A stretch of 64,000 nucleotides of DNA, from the NCBI GenBank assembly GCA_029844215.1, contig CM056724.1, forward strand, positions 4,582,307 to 4,646,306. Reading direction: 5' to 3'. Below, one piece after another: positions 35,301-46,523 of this stretch. The notes under the pieces are model-generated. The model searched no databases, was not told where the DNA came from, and saw only the letters and a list, made by a program, of their open reading frames with translations. Numbering within the stretch: position 1 is the first letter of the stretch; every line of letters starts with the position of its first letter. Source of the stretch: Przewalskia tangutica. Its lineage: Eukaryota; Streptophyta; Magnoliopsida; Solanales; Solanaceae. The position numbers were made by a program, and so were the translations under genes.

Positions 35301-37031
35301 TCATACTAATGTAATGCTCTGTTTTCTTTTTCATTCCCTACTCTAAGCTTTAGGTAGCTTTGTGTCTTTTGAACACCCCTTCCCCCAGCATCTTTGTGAA
35401 CAATTCAAATATCCTGTTAGGTTAGTGAGAAGAAGTCATTTTCCTTCTTAGTGAGAAGTTCTTTTTGACACCCACCTTACTTTTCAAGCTCTCGGCTTAT
35501 TCCGATACCAGTTTCTCATCTCAAACTTACAATGTTGGTCCACTGCCTTAAAGTTTTTCTCCTGTTATTTACCCCATGTAGGAGTGTCATGAGTGTTAGT
35601 TTGGATGAGGGTGGATTACATCCCTTGGTCTGGCGTTTAGTTACATCATCTGTCTCTCTTTCAGGTACAAAATTCTAACCAGCTAACTAGCCACCCACAT
35701 TGCCCAACTTGATTATTAGTTGTTTTGTGTTTCAGGGGTTCCATTTTCTTTATTTTCTATATGGATTAAGTTGAGTTTGGTGATTAGGCGATAATTCTCT
35801 TAAGACCTATTATCGCAACTACAATCATTTTTTGTAACGTCGGGGCCATTTTGCACGCACCTTGACTATTGCACCGGGTACCTGCTACACAACTACTATC
35901 TAACTCCTAAACCATAAAGCAAAGAAGTGTTATAATCCTATTCAGAATGCCCTGGCTAAAGTCTGATGGTATTAGAATCCCATATTATCATATCCACGAA
36001 CACACTGCCCCTGTGTGTTACTGCATTTGCTGTTCACTTTAAAAACTCCAGCTGTATTGTAATCTTGTTTACCAATCTGCTAATACAGTTTAGATGTAGA
36101 TAATTGTGGTGTCCTTGGGGGTAGTTCTCCATGTTAATTAGTGATGCTTATTGTTTATATGTGAATTTGATAATCTGTTCTTTGCCTTGTGGTGTAGGAA
36201 CAATTTGACCCAATTGCTGATGCAAGTACCAGCCGTCTAGATTTGATCCCACATATGGTCTATGGGTAAGTAATAATGTTCTTTATTTTCTCGTTTGATC
36301 TGTCATTTCTAGTGAATACTCTCTTAGTTTAGTGCACATAACTTCCCTCAATTTATTTCATATCATGATGTTCAGAAGGAATTTCAAGGACCAAGACTAT
36401 GGAGGGATGTTCTGCGCAATATTATTGGTCAAGTAAGAAACGACTTTACCATTGCTCCAGATAAGTCGTGGGTAACTGATTCACTTTCCACTTTGCAGTT
36501 CATTGGTTGTTTCTGCTGGGATTATCCGTATTTTTGGGAAGGAAGTGGCAGAACTCCCTTTAGTTGCGACAAGCACTGATTGTCAAGGACAGGTAACTCA
36601 CTTAATTTTAAGCTTACAATGTGTCTGATTTCAGTTTACCGTACCTCCTGAGGATATAGTTCATCTTTTCAGTTTTGTAACTAAGCATTTTGTTTTTCCT
36701 GCACAGGGCTACTTCCAATCTCTGTTTTCTTGTATTGAGAACCTTTTGCAGTCCTTGAATGTAAAAAACCTTGTACTTCCTTCAGCAGAAGAAGCAGAGT
36801 CGATCTGGACAAATAGATTTAACTTTACGAAGATCGACGAAGAACAGGTATCTTGATGTAACAAAACATACATGATTTTCATCGATCCCTTTTCTAGGGT
36901 TTTTTGTTGTTATAACCCATGCGTCATTATCCCTGCAGCTGAAAAACTATCGGAAAAATTACCAAATGATGGTTTTTTCTGGAACATCCATGCTGCAGAA
37001 GCAAGTCGGGGGTTCTTCATGTGATGATTAA
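26370..37031 (+). CDS. PHD-finger, GNAT-like chromatin protein (Arabidopsis At2g36720/At3g53680-like)
   Basis: Seventeen coding exons give an uninterrupted 1053-aa frame: 26370-27716, 27803-27889, 27969-28219, 30599-30691, 30844-30925, 31211-31270, 31341-31393, 31692-31858, 33148-33358, 34201-34258, 34363-34419, 34567-34809, 36198-36265, 36376-36432, 36499-36592, 36707-36847, 36939-37031. Every junction is GT-AG and phases agree. Residues 1-430 are acidic and repetitive. Next come KDLLDTGLLEGLPIRYIHG, an AT-hook-like GRGRPKKG (450-457) and two Tify-binding-type cysteine modules (about 467-530, 631-675). PHD1 spans Cys692 to Cys731 and an extended PHD2 spans Cys780 to Cys835. A GNAT-like fold follows (about 904-1023). 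The family (related to IDM1/ROS4) is nuclear and reads or modifies histones. The ATG at 26370 is preferred over an upstream in-frame GTG. Enzyme activity is inferred only. Confidence 0.92.
26941..27447 (+). repeat. Four in-frame 129-bp coding repeats in exon 1 of the PHD gene
   Basis: Units start at gtggagatgat at 26941, 27070, 27199 and 27328, an exact 129-bp (43-codon) period. Each codes a variant of GDDxKxEM, then NAxDxxxE, then EIVPELxVxAQ and DGKxEQ. The fourth unit is a few codons short. The repeats preserve frame and lie in the acidic, probably disordered N-terminus. Confidence 0.95.
28543..30330 (+). repeat. Three direct repeats in intron 3 of the PHD gene
   Basis: A segment of roughly 250 bp recurs in direct orientation near 28543, 29065 and 29562/30141. 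It has ggataaggcatgcctgggg, ccaagtttgcgtgtacc, tccttgaagtgac and gatgtctctcattgtctg. The third copy is split by a 562-bp element. The copies have diverged by point changes and small indels, so the triplication is not recent. Confidence 0.85.
29579..30140. mobile_element. TIR element with 8-bp duplication in intron 3 of the PHD gene (element H)
   Basis: The ends are ataagttgcttggactc and gagtctgagcaacttat, nearly perfect inverted repeats. The flanks are gcctgggg (29571-29578) and ccctgggg (30141-30148), 7 of 8 matching. The two sister copies of the host repeat show the uninterrupted sequence gcctggggtgc, which confirms the insertion point. The interior has cacccgtgtcgacacgg and later cacccgtatcgggcacc, a common Solanaceae TIR-element vocabulary. 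No transposase is present. Confidence 0.88.
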
Positions 37032-37400
37032 ATATTGGCCTTATGGCCTTTATTTTACCAAAGATAATTGAATTTTAGAGAAGATGCATGATTTGTTCTG
37101 CACATATTTTGTGGAAAATGGGTTCGATTTTTCTTTCCTACGACAACGGATGTACAGTGCTTTAGTTTCATTTTGGTGGTATATGTAGGGAATAGTGTAG
37201 TGTCTGTGAATGTACATCAGTTGTTACTAGGAGCTATTATTTGGAAACATTGGATTATCTCAGTTTTGGAAGTTACCAACTGTGATTGGATTATAGGGTG
37301 TTGTCTTGTTTTCTCTCAAATGAGAAGGTCCTATGCTACTGTAATGGCTCCATTTTTGCTACATTAACAATTGAGACGTCGCCTTGGTTTATCATACTAC
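37032..37400 (+). other. 3' untranslated and downstream region of the PHD gene
   Basis: This stretch directly follows the TAA at 37029-37031. There are no further exons. The poly(A) site cannot be fixed from sequence alone. Confidence 0.5.
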
Positions 37401-37417
37401 ATTTGTTTTGTTATTTT

Positions 37418-37731
37418 TTGTCTTGAGCCGAGGGTCTTCCGGAAACAGCTGCTCTCCTTACAGTAAAAACGGTCCAAGAAATGCAGATCGCCAGGGTGCC
37501 TCTTGGCAAGTAAGACAAATCTTTCTCCGGACCCGCACCTTCTGCCCTCGAGTGCCACGGTTTGATCAATAGAATTATAAGGAGCAAGGTTCACCCTAGT
37601 GGGAGGAGAACCTCATGGTAAGCAAAATAGGAGGAATAACAATACCTACCAAGGTGGAGGTGAGGTCTGTGTACATTCTACCTTCCCCAGACCCCACGTT
37701 GTGAGATTTTCACTGGGTATGTTGTTGTAGT
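37418..37731 (+). repeat. TS-like SINE with 17-bp target duplication and an internal insertion
   Basis: It is flanked by atttgttttgttatttt at 37401-37417 and 37732-37748, a perfect 17-bp duplication. The left part (gagccgagggtcttccgg) and the right part (ggtggaggtgaggtctgtg, ccccagaccccac, ending ttgttgtag) are the canonical TS-type 3' module. Between them lies about 150 bp that the copy at 60918-61042 lacks. Confidence 0.75.
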
Positions 37732-37748
37732 ATTTGTTTTGTTATTTT

Positions 37749-38193
37749 AATCATCATAAACCCACTTCCCTTTTTGTTCTGTTTTTATTTTTCTGATATA
37801 ATTGCAGCCCTCAAAACTTAAGGATGATGGGTCCACTCAGACCTGCACGAAAACTCTTATTCGGCCCATTTGCATGCAAAAGTGCTATAAGGAGGAACAT
37901 TTCAAACCAATTGATTACTTTTCTCATAAAATTGAGAGAAATATAATAAAGATCTATCTCAATAGTTGGTATTAAACTTGTAACTCACTTTGAACTTCTA
38001 TTGAATTGTTCCTTTTTAACTCCTCAATAGTACACATGCATAATTTTGGTATTTCAATTTATATACTCTTATAAATATGTTCCAGAAATTGTTTTTTGCG
38101 TAAATAACTATTTTTTTCTCTGTTGCAAAAATGATATTGTTCGGACTTTTTAAAAATGTCGACGGATGCATGTCGAATGCTTCAACAATAGTA
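37749..38193. other. Intergenic DNA between the PHD gene and CKS1
   Basis: The stretch is AT-rich with no supported gene. Confidence 0.4.
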
Positions 38194-38411
38194 CTCCCCC
38201 GTCCCAAAAAAAATTAACCTAGTTTGACTTGACACAAAATTTAAGAAATAAAGGAAGACTTTTAAAATGTATGGTCCAAAATAAATTTAAATATTTGTAT
38301 AGTTGTAAATGATTTAATCTAAGTTAAATTATTTTTAAATAAATAAATGAGTTAATTTTTTGGGACAAACTAATAAAGAAAGTAGACTAATTTTTTTTAA
38401 AAAAGACGGAG
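38194..38411. mobile_element. Stowaway-like MITE upstream of CKS1
   Basis: The ends are ctcccccgtcccaaaaaaa and ttaaaaaagacggag, the Stowaway consensus. TA dinucleotides flank both sides (38192-38193 and 38412-38413). The length of 218 bp is typical. It ends about 450 bp upstream of the CKS1 start codon. Confidence 0.85.
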
Positions 38412-38751
38412 TAGTAATATTTTTTTTTTGAGAATTCAACACTTTTTGAGTAAAATAGGCAAAAATAACTTTAAAATTAGGAATTCCACATGTATAGAAG
38501 CATCTACAACCAGGCATGAGGCAACCATCTTTCCATTAAGCGGGAAAACAAATCAACAAATTCAAAATTTTAAAAAGGTACCGTTTATTCCCCTTTTAAT
38601 CATTTAAAAACTTCAAAATTCGGTATTAACAATTTTGTTTATTTATTAATTCAAAAAAACAAATACACCCAAACGTCATAAAGCACTAATAATATCCCTT
38701 CACTTCATTTCTCATTTTTGTCTCTCCATTCTCTATCGCACAAACACAAAG

Positions 38752-38846
38752 GTAAATTTCTACAATATTTTTAGATGAAAAATTAGGGTTTATTAATTAT
38801 ATTATCTATTCAATCTAATTGTTTTATGGGTTTACTTTTTTTCCAG
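38752..38846 (+). other. 5' leader intron of CKS1
   Basis: A CT-rich leader ends acacaaag followed by GTAAAT, and ttttttccag precedes gtatttttgc, 18 nt upstream of the ATG. The 95-bp interval has good donor and acceptor signals, so a leader intron is likely. Confidence 0.65.
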
Positions 38847-38864
38847 GTATTTTTGCACTGAGAA

Positions 38865-41730
38865 ATGGGACAGATCCAGTATTCCGAGAAGTACTTCGAT
38901 GATACTTATGAGTACAGGTATTATTTTGAATTTTTAGTTATTTATTTATTTTTAGTAATCGTAGTGATTTTCTGGATTTGTATTGTGTTTGTTTAATCGG
39001 TTTGAATTTTTAGTAATTTATTGTTTTTTTATTGTTTCTTTGAATTCCGCTTGTTTATCCGTAATGATTTTTTAGTAATTCTTATGTGTTTGTTTATTGA
39101 ATTTTGAATTTTTATTTTATTTATTTTTGTAGTGTTTTGAAAATCGAGAGTTCGTGGTTTTTGAGTGCCGCTTATTTTTTTCGTTAATGATTTTTAATAA
39201 TTAGTAGTGTATTTTCTGGATTTGGACTGTGTTTATTTAATCAGCTTGAATTTTTAGTAAATTTATTGCTTTTTGTAGTGTTTTTGGAATCGAGAGTTTT
39301 TGTGTTCCGCTTATATTTAATCAATTGTTTTTTGGATTTGCAGGCATGTTGTTCTTCCTCCAGATGTAGCTAAATTGCTTTCTAAGAATCGTCTTCTCTC
39401 TGAAGTGAGTAATCGACTTTAATATTAGGGTTTTGTATATATTCATTTCAGTTTTTTTTGCGTGGAGTAGTTGAACTAGTAAATGATAATCAGTGATGAT
39501 CAATTGAAATGCTAAGTTGCGTGGAGTAGTTGAACTAGTAAATGATATTTTTGTAGTGCTTTCATTTTGGAATTTCTTCAATTGAAATGCTAAGTTGAAT
39601 GATAATCAATGAGTGCTCTGTGTTTTCACTTCGGATGGAGCAAAAGTTTAAAATCTCTATCAGTCAATCAATAATATCAAATACTCTTAAAAGATCAGTA
39701 GAATATTTATCAATGGAGAAAGAATAAAAACATCAAGAGGCACAAGTCATCAAAATATTAAGCGTTAGAAAAAGTGTTGTATGAATGGTTTCTCCAATAT
39801 CAAGAGAAATTTAATATTAGTGGAGAAATTATCCAAGCCCTAGCAAAAAAGTTTTGGCAAAAATGTATGGAAGCTCTGATCAAGGATTTAATTTCTCAAG
39901 TGATTGGTTAGAACGGTTAAAGGTGAGACATGGAATTAAATCTTATCAAAGGTTTGGTGAAAGTGATTCAGTTGCTATGGAGAATGTCGAGGATGCGAAA
40001 GTGATTCAGTTGCTATGGAGAATGTCGAGGATGCTTTACCAAGTATACGAGCTAAATTAGATCAGTTTCAATGGAAGGATATCCTATATATGGATGAAGT
40101 TGGTTTATTTTATCGTTTGATCATTCACTTGCAACAATGCAATTGGAAGGATGAAAGGGCAAGGAAATGATTACGGTTGTTGTTTGTTGCACTTGCGACG
40201 GTTTTGACAAGGTGGCACTTTGGATAATTGGCAAGTATGCTAATCCTAGATGTTTTAAAAATGTGAATTTGAATAACCTTAATTATCACTATCGAGCTAA
40301 CAAAAAAGCATGGATGACTGGATTATTTTTTCAAGGATTTGTTTGTTTGTTTGATAAATGAATGGATGACATAAAAGTTTCCCTTCACATCCTAATGTTG
40401 AACTATTTTTCTTGCCTCCAAATACAACCTCAGATTCAATTATGTGATGCTGGAATTATTCAGGCATTGAAATTTATTATCAACGTCGTCTTTATTCAAG
40501 CATCTTGCAACTATACGATTCTTGAGGGACAAGTCCAAATAAATTAGTGTGATGAATGCTATCAATTTTATTAGTGCGGCTTGGAATATTGATGTTAAAA
40601 CAACTATTGCAAATTATTTTCGACATTGCAAAATTCGGGCAGACGAAGATATGGATACTGAACAACCACTTGATGAAGATGAAGACATCCAGGGATTACA
40701 TGAAGTTTTCAATGGTTTAGGTTATAGAAATGCAATGGATATGGAAGACCTTTTAAACTGTCCTAGTGAAAATGATGCATTGATGGAGTCTTCTACTGGT
40801 GAAGAAATTATTCAAGGAGTAATGAAAACATTTCCTGATAATGATCAAGGTCTAGATGATAGTTAGAGTTTGCAATGATACCAACAAAAGAAGCAATGCA
40901 AGCAGTGGAAGCCTTAAATAACTATTTTTTATAACAAGAAAAAGGTGGGTCAGTTTTTATCAAGAATATTATGTGTTGTTTTTAAGAAGTTGTCATTGTA
41001 ATATCCATAAAAATAAGAATATTATGTGTTGTTTTTAATTTAGATTTTATCAAATTTTCATTTATATTATTGTTGGGCCTTTAAGGATTTTTAAAAAAAT
41101 ATTATCTTATGTTATGCATTTAGAGAAATTATTCATTTAGTACACTGGCCCAAGTTGGGACCGGGAGAATTTATTCATTAATCGAGGTTATTCATTTATC
41201 GTGAGTTTAGTGTAGTAGTATTTGTTTTCAAGTAGAAAAGTTTTTTTTTTGGGAAATTGGAGTTGCGTTTGGATGAATAAAAACTTGACTTGTTTTTGGA
41301 TTTTGTGAGTGATTTGAAGTGTATTGTGAAAACAATTTTTTGGAGTTTTATCAAATTCTGGAAATTGTAACGACTCCTATGTCCAAATAGTTTTGCGGAG
41401 TATATATTCCGCGAAAAAAGTGAAACTATCCATGGCCAAACAGGACCTTAGATTGTCTTTTTGCACTAAATGAAACTCATCAGGAATGTGAAGTTGTGTT
41501 GCTTCGTTTCGACTGGTTTTGATTTCCTGTACTGCATGTTGATTACGTTGTGTTCGTCTTATTTGGTTGATTATTAGAATGAGTGGCGGGCAATTGGAGT
41601 TCAGCAGAGCAGAGGATGGGTGCACTATGCTATTCATCGACCAGAGCCACATATCATGCTCTTCAGGAGGCCTTTGAACTATCAGCAGCAACAAGAGAAC
41701 CAGGCTCAACAGGCTATGCTTGCCAAGTGA
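38865..41730 (+). CDS. CKS1: Cyclin-dependent kinase regulatory subunit CKS1
   Basis: Three coding exons (38865-38917, 39344-39404, 41578-41730) join in frame to an 88-residue protein, one residue longer than the Arabidopsis protein as I recall it. It begins MGQIQYSEKYFDDTYEYRHV and holds the hallmark HIMLFRRPLNYQ segment near the C-terminus. The tail is glutamine-rich (QQQQENQAQQAMLAK). CKS proteins bind cyclin-dependent kinases and phosphorylated targets and act at G1/S and G2/M in the nucleus. All junctions are GT-AG. Intron 2 is enlarged to 2.2 kb by a pogo-like transposase relic, yet its splice sites are intact and the protein shows no damage, so the gene is probably functional. Confidence 0.96.
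39459..39600 (+). repeat. Short direct duplications in CKS1 intron 2
   Basis: The 20-mer gcgtggagtagttgaactag recurs 60 bp apart (from about 39459 and 39519). The segment caattgaaatgctaagttg also recurs nearby. They look like local slippage duplications. Confidence 0.8.
39720..41220 (+). pseudogene. Pogo/Tigger-like (CENP-B type) transposase relic in CKS1 intron 2
   Basis: The translated pieces show a CENP-B-type helix-turn-helix (FNFSSDWLERLKVRHGIKSY near 39885-39945) and the first DDE-region motif (YMDEVGLFYRL near 40087). IIGKYANPRCFKNVN follows near 40220, and a C-terminal acidic region ends NDQGLDDS at 40866. Stops and frameshifts are frequent. A duplicated stretch of about 36 bp (ttgctatggagaatgtcg) sits at 39968-40040. 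After 40866, the sequence near 41137-41210 (cactggcccaagttggga, then repeats of ttattcatt) resembles the terminal region of plant pogo-like elements. The 5' terminal repeat was not found. It is dead and lies wholly within the intron. Confidence 0.8.
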
Positions 41731-42082
41731 AGAAACATGTCTCGTTTCTCTTTCCTAATGAATCAAATCATATACAGATAGTAACGTTCATTTCATCTAG
41801 AAATGATATGATAGCTTTATGTGGATGTCTAGTTAAATATCTGGATTTTAAAGATGTTAAGTACTGTGTAGCGCTAAGCTCTTCATATTGTAGACTCTGT
41901 ATTGAAATCCTGTGTTCTATAAATGATCAGGTTTTGTCTGTTATCATGTAATTTTTGGCCAGTTCTAACTTCTCAAAAGGAACATGATGATGCTTTTAAT
42001 TGAGTATGTCAATTCTTTTTTAGACTAGGAAAGTGAGTCATTCTTTTTGAAACAGAGGATAGGTTGAGTGGCAGACTATTAC

Positions 42083-42130
42083 TTTGGCTCATACCAAGTA
42101 TATCTATTTAGATGCTTGATATGAGCCAAA
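42083..42130. other. Strong hairpin downstream of CKS1
   Basis: The arms tttggctcataccaagtata and gatgcttgatatgagccaaa pair at about 17-18 of 20 positions around an 8-nt loop. It lies 350 bp past the CKS1 stop. It may be structure in a long 3' UTR or a tiny foldback element. It is too short for a typical plant miRNA precursor. Confidence 0.55.
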
Positions 42131-42562
42131 CTGTTCTGATGTGACTTTCTTGGGAAAGTAGTCAGATCAGTAGTTGACTTAGTTTCTGCATTTCAGATGC
42201 TCTATATGGGACCATATTATTCAGGTAACGAAGCAGGAAATATTTTTGTGGAATATTTTTGGATCCGTGCGAGATATGCTACCGCGTAAGGCCCCTGAAA
42301 ACGAAATATTTTAGAGCCTCTTTTTTTATTTTTTATTAAATAGTATTAGCCAAATTTACTGACCCATAATTCGCAGGTCTTAAGCCCAATTAAGGCTTAC
42401 TTTTATGAATTAGAAGGGAGTCTCCAAAATGCTTGAGACGGTCCTACTAGTATCATCTTTGCTAATTCGTGAAACAACTACTCTACATGACATATCTTGA
42501 TTATTATACCATGCTACCGTATTTCCCTGTTGAGTTTAATGAGAGTCACTCGTTCATACAAC
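42131..42562. other. Spacer between CKS1 and the hAT relic
   Basis: No gene is seen. A small palindrome (actttcttgggaaagt) follows the hairpin at about 42142-42160. Confidence 0.4.
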
Positions 42563-42870
42563 CAGGTCGCCAATGGGCGACGCCCACCGGATCGGGTTTG
42601 GCGGGCGAGTCGGCCGAGAAAGGGCGGGTCGAGCCGGGCGACTGGAGGGTCGGTCGGGCGGGACCATACCATGTCCCGCCCCGATCCCGCCCCGCTGGGT
42701 AAGTCGGGCCTGACTGCCTGGGGACTGACGGGTTGGCGGTTTTTTTTTTTTTTTAATTTTTTCACTAAATTAAAAATAATAAATTACTAAGTACTAACAA
42801 AGTAACATTAAGTATAACATATACTTGTCATATTATAGACTTATAGTATTATAATTTATAATATATTTAT

Positions 42871-42935
42871 AAAGTATAAAGTATAAACTATAAACTATAA
42901 AGTATAAACTATAAAGTATAAAGTATAAAGTTATA
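42871..42935. repeat. Short tandem repeat (taaactataaag/tataaagtataaa)
   Basis: The words aaactataaag and aaagtataaa are reiterated over about 60 bp inside the hAT relic. Confidence 0.85.
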
Positions 42936-43110
42936 ATTTATAAACTAAATAATTAAACAAAGACAAGAATAATGTAAAAAACATCCCAAAATTTTTTGTG
43001 CCTTTATATTATTAATTTCATTGAAATATCAAATATACAAGATTCAAAATTACATTGTAGTTAATCTTGTTGTTGAAAAAATTGCAAAAGAGTGAAAGAC
43101 ATAGAAAAAT

Positions 43111-45060
43111 TTAAAAATTGCAATGAAATAAATTACCAATTTGAAAATATTTTTCTAATTTCTTTATAATTTCTTGTGGTTCTTCTGTTGGAATTGGTAT
43201 ATCTTGATCAAATTGTTCCACGCCGCTACTCATGCCTTCAGATAAAATGTCGTTGTAGTTGTCGCCATCTTCTTCGTTAATCTGGTTGATCGACCTCCTT
43301 CGCCTCCGCTCGTATCCAATCTCGAATAGTACCGCCATCTCCAAGCCGTCTCCGCTAATGAGTGTCTGCTCTCTATTTGAAATCATCGAGAAAAGCGCTT
43401 CGAAGCGATGGACGCAGAATGTTCAAAATATCTCGCCATCATTGAAAGTGTCGAAATGTCTTCTCATTCGGCTCAATATTTCAAAGAAGTCTTCCTTTCC
43501 TTCTTCATTGATAACTGCTTGGTAAGGTAAATTACCCTGCAAAACAAAAACATCGAACTCACTAATTTGGTTAGCACTGCTACCACCGCACATTTTTCCA
43601 TATATTCTTTAAGAAGTAAAAATATTATAGCTATATAAAACAACATAGTTGAAATAGTAGGATAATATAAAGTAGAAAATTCTTTTGTTGCTCGTTGAAA
43701 ATTTTCTAAAAATACAATAAGTTCTCTAATTTTCTCCCAATCAGTATCCACAATCATATCATTTGGATTTTGATTATGGGCGTTAAAAAATAAAGTAATA
43801 GGTTTTCTATAGTCATAAGCAACAACTAGTTGGTCATATAAAGAATTCCACCTAGTTGGTACTTCTTCGGGAATTTTTCTGTAAGATAGTCCACAATCGT
43901 GGCAAGTTTTTTTATATTCTTTTCTTTGTTGAATTCTATTATTTTTAAAAATAAAGTGTATAGCAAATTGTATTTTTTCAAGAATATCTTGAAAAAGTGA
44001 AAGGCCATCCTTTACAACTAAGTTATAAATATGGCACGCACATTTGATATGAAAATGTTTTGGAAAAGACGGAGTTAAAACATTTCTTAAAATACTAATA
44101 GCGTAATTGTTAAGATGCATTATCTAATGTAATACTCATAACTTTATCGGTTATTCCGTAATAATCGATCGAATAAATATTTTCTCAAATAAACTCACCA
44201 ATTATGCCTACTATCTATATATCTATATGCTAAAATACGTTTTGCATAGACCATTTATAATCTATCCAATGACAGTTACCGTTAAATAATCACGGCGTTA
44301 GTACTACGACTATATCGAAGTTAAAGCAACTTTGCAATTTAAATGATATAATGCATAACGTAAATATTGTTGATATTCATGCAAATTTAAATACATCTCT
44401 TTTAACAGTTGATCTAGGAAAACCTTTATAAGCGAGGATTATACATATCTCTAATATAATGAATAAAACCAGAGATTCAGAAATGAAAAGTCAAACCTCC
44501 ACAAAGAACTAATTTTGCTAAGGCTTCCCTATCTTTATGTTTATCATATTTGTGCCTACAACTCCCCACATAGGGTTAATTTGACCACATGCTTTCTCCA
44601 GACAGAGTATGTGAACCTTGTCCCGATTGAGAGGACGTTTGTTCACCGCTTTTTCAATCATGTATTGGGCATGCAAGGCTTTGTGTTTTTGCAATGGTGT
44701 CTTCCTAAACCCCGCCCCACCACGACCTTGTCCAGCTTTTAAAAGAATAAACATTTTTACAAGTTTTACATACAATACTTGATTAGCTACGTCCTGTCAA
44801 AATATTTCCATACAACCGATTTTAATGGTCGCTTTGCCGACTGCCTCATAGTAGGGGATAGGAGGCATTTCACTAGTGGGTGTATCATCATCTTCATTAA
44901 TAGGTGTATCATCAACTAGAGTGTCATCTAAATTAAAATCTTCTTCAATTTCGGGATAATCATTTGTGTCAAGATCATATGGTATTTCAGAAACATTTCG
45001 TGATCTATAAAATCATCTTGTCTAGGAATAATCGAGCAGAATACTAGAAGAAGTACTCAC
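43111..45060 (-). pseudogene. Broken hAT transposase (RICESLEEPER/BED-finger type)
   Basis: Read on the minus strand, the order is as follows. An acidic N-terminal region lies near 45000-44800 (YPEIEEDFNLDDTL). A degraded BED-finger zone lies near 44790-44620. A core hAT segment at 44120-43490 contains HIKCACHIYNLVVKDGL and VPTRWNSLYDQLVVAY, both typical of plant hAT transposases. A C-terminal tail with SGDGLEMAVL lies near 43350. Frame changes and stops separate the pieces, and the conserved dimerisation region seems deleted near 43490. It cannot make an active transposase. Confidence 0.82.
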
Positions 45061-45721
45061 TTGTTACCACCCCTACTGTGAAGCCCGACTTACCCTTACC
45101 CAACACGCTCTTAGTCCTTTCATTTTAATTATGCTAATAAATAGTTAAAGATAATGAAATTAAATGTGCTAAATGAAATAAAGACAAAATAATAATTTAA
45201 TGAGAGAACGATATCAAAACGCCGACGTAGAGTCGACGTGTAATCGAGAGGTTGAAAATTGAAACTTTGCTCGATAGATAATCCTCGCTAGTTGCCAACT
45301 TCACTCCCAATTCTCAAATTAATAAATAGATTGAATATGTAGACAATGTTGTATAGAGAATTAGAGATTGAGAGATTAGAGAGTAGAAAGATTTGTGAAA
45401 ATAATAAGAAGAGAATGAGGTATTTATAGGGTTAAAAATAAATATAAAGGGGTAGGGGTTGGGGAGGAGGCCTAAAATGGCCGTTGTCCAACGGCCAAAA
45501 TGTAAAATAGCCGTTGGACAACGGCTATTTTGTGCAAAGTCAGGGGCGGGATTTGGGGCGAGTCGGGCGGGTCGGGCGGGTGGCGGGACCATACTGCCCC
45601 GCCTGCTCGAGCCCCGGTCCCGCTTTTTTTTTTTTTTTTTTAATACCGGTGTCGTGTCGGGGTCGGGGTCGGGTCGGGACCGGGACGGGGTCGGGTCGGC
45701 CCGGCCCACTGGCCAGCCCTA

Positions 45722-45975
45722 CATAACTTACAACTAGCCTAATTGCAAAGAGGCTCCTCTAGTTGAATGGCCTTTTGCTTCGTTTCTGAGCAGAGTTCTC
45801 AATGCATTTCTGTTTGTTAGATTAGATATTGTTAAACAAATGTATGGGGCATATTAGAATTGGATTTGCTTCGTTAATTTAAAACCTCTTTCCTCATCCA
45901 TTAGAATCGGACTGATCTCTATTAGAGCTTTGTTAATTTTATGATCAAATTCAACATACTTCATTGTGATCAGAT
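45722..45975. other. Spacer
   Basis: The stretch is a spacer with no supported gene. Confidence 0.35.
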
Positions 45976-46196
45976 TCAACATGCAGCAACTACATACTGC
46001 GAGAATTTGAATTGAGAACAAGAGAATTTGTGAAAGCTTTTCTATTTATTCTTCATCACTTTACAAACAGAATGACTCATATTTATAGCTATTTCTAAGC
46101 TGAAAATGAGACTTAACTGAAATGCAGAAAAGCAGGAAACAGAAGAACTGAATCTGTTAGAAACAGAATAACTGTAACTAACTTAACATCCTAACA
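45975..46196 (-). repeat. LTR or LTR fragment
   Basis: Read on the minus strand, the stretch starts TGTTAGGATG at 46196. It contains a TATA-like ctataaatatgag near 46077 and a terminal zone ending near gaatctgatcaca. These are features of a Solanaceae LTR. No gag-pol is attached; a glutamine-rich 60-codon frame just upstream on that strand (46373-46191) runs into it but has no recognisable domain. Confidence 0.5.
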
Positions 46197-46523
46197 AACT
46201 AGATGCATCGTTCTCGTGTGTGCAGCTGTATGTTGATGTTGTGATCCACACCTTTGGAGAAATGATTTGATGCTCTGCTGATCTTGGGGGAACTGATGAA
46301 GCTGTTGAGACTGAATCTGTTGTGAGACAGGCTGCTGCCTTTTAGTGGACATGGACCTGGTGGGCTTAGGCATTATGGACTGCTGCTCAGATATCTTCTT
46401 GGGCTCAATCTCCTTGGGCCAACTGTGGGCAAGTTTGTGGGGTTCTCAACAAGCTTAAATTGTTTGCAGTTTGCACCCATATATTATAATCCATCCTCCA
46501 AATTGATTGATAAAATGAACTCA

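Larger units (their letters stand above)
42563..45721 (-). mobile_element. Relic autonomous hAT transposon (element I)
   Basis: The ends are caggtcgccaatgggc and gcccactggccagcccta, inverted repeats with a few changes. The flanks catacaac and cataactt agree only in part. The subterminal zones are runs of gggcggg, gtcgggtcggg and cccgcccc words, with gggaccata shared by both ends. It encloses a broken transposase on the minus strand. It is therefore the only TAGGG/CAGGG-type element in the window with transposase remains. Confidence 0.78.

Noticed and set aside
42083..42130. Hairpin as a miRNA precursor
   Set aside because: Stem of about 20 bp with an 8-nt loop is shorter than typical plant miRNA precursors and matches no miRNA that I know.
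45314..45709. 131-codon open frame on the minus strand
   Set aside because: It runs through the GGGTCGGG subterminal repeats and a poly(A) tract of the hAT relic; the Arg/Pro/Asp pattern is a by-product of the repeats.
46191..46373. 60-codon Gln/Ser-rich frame on the minus strand
   Set aside because: It runs directly into an LTR-like sequence and has no domain; too short and biased to call a gene.
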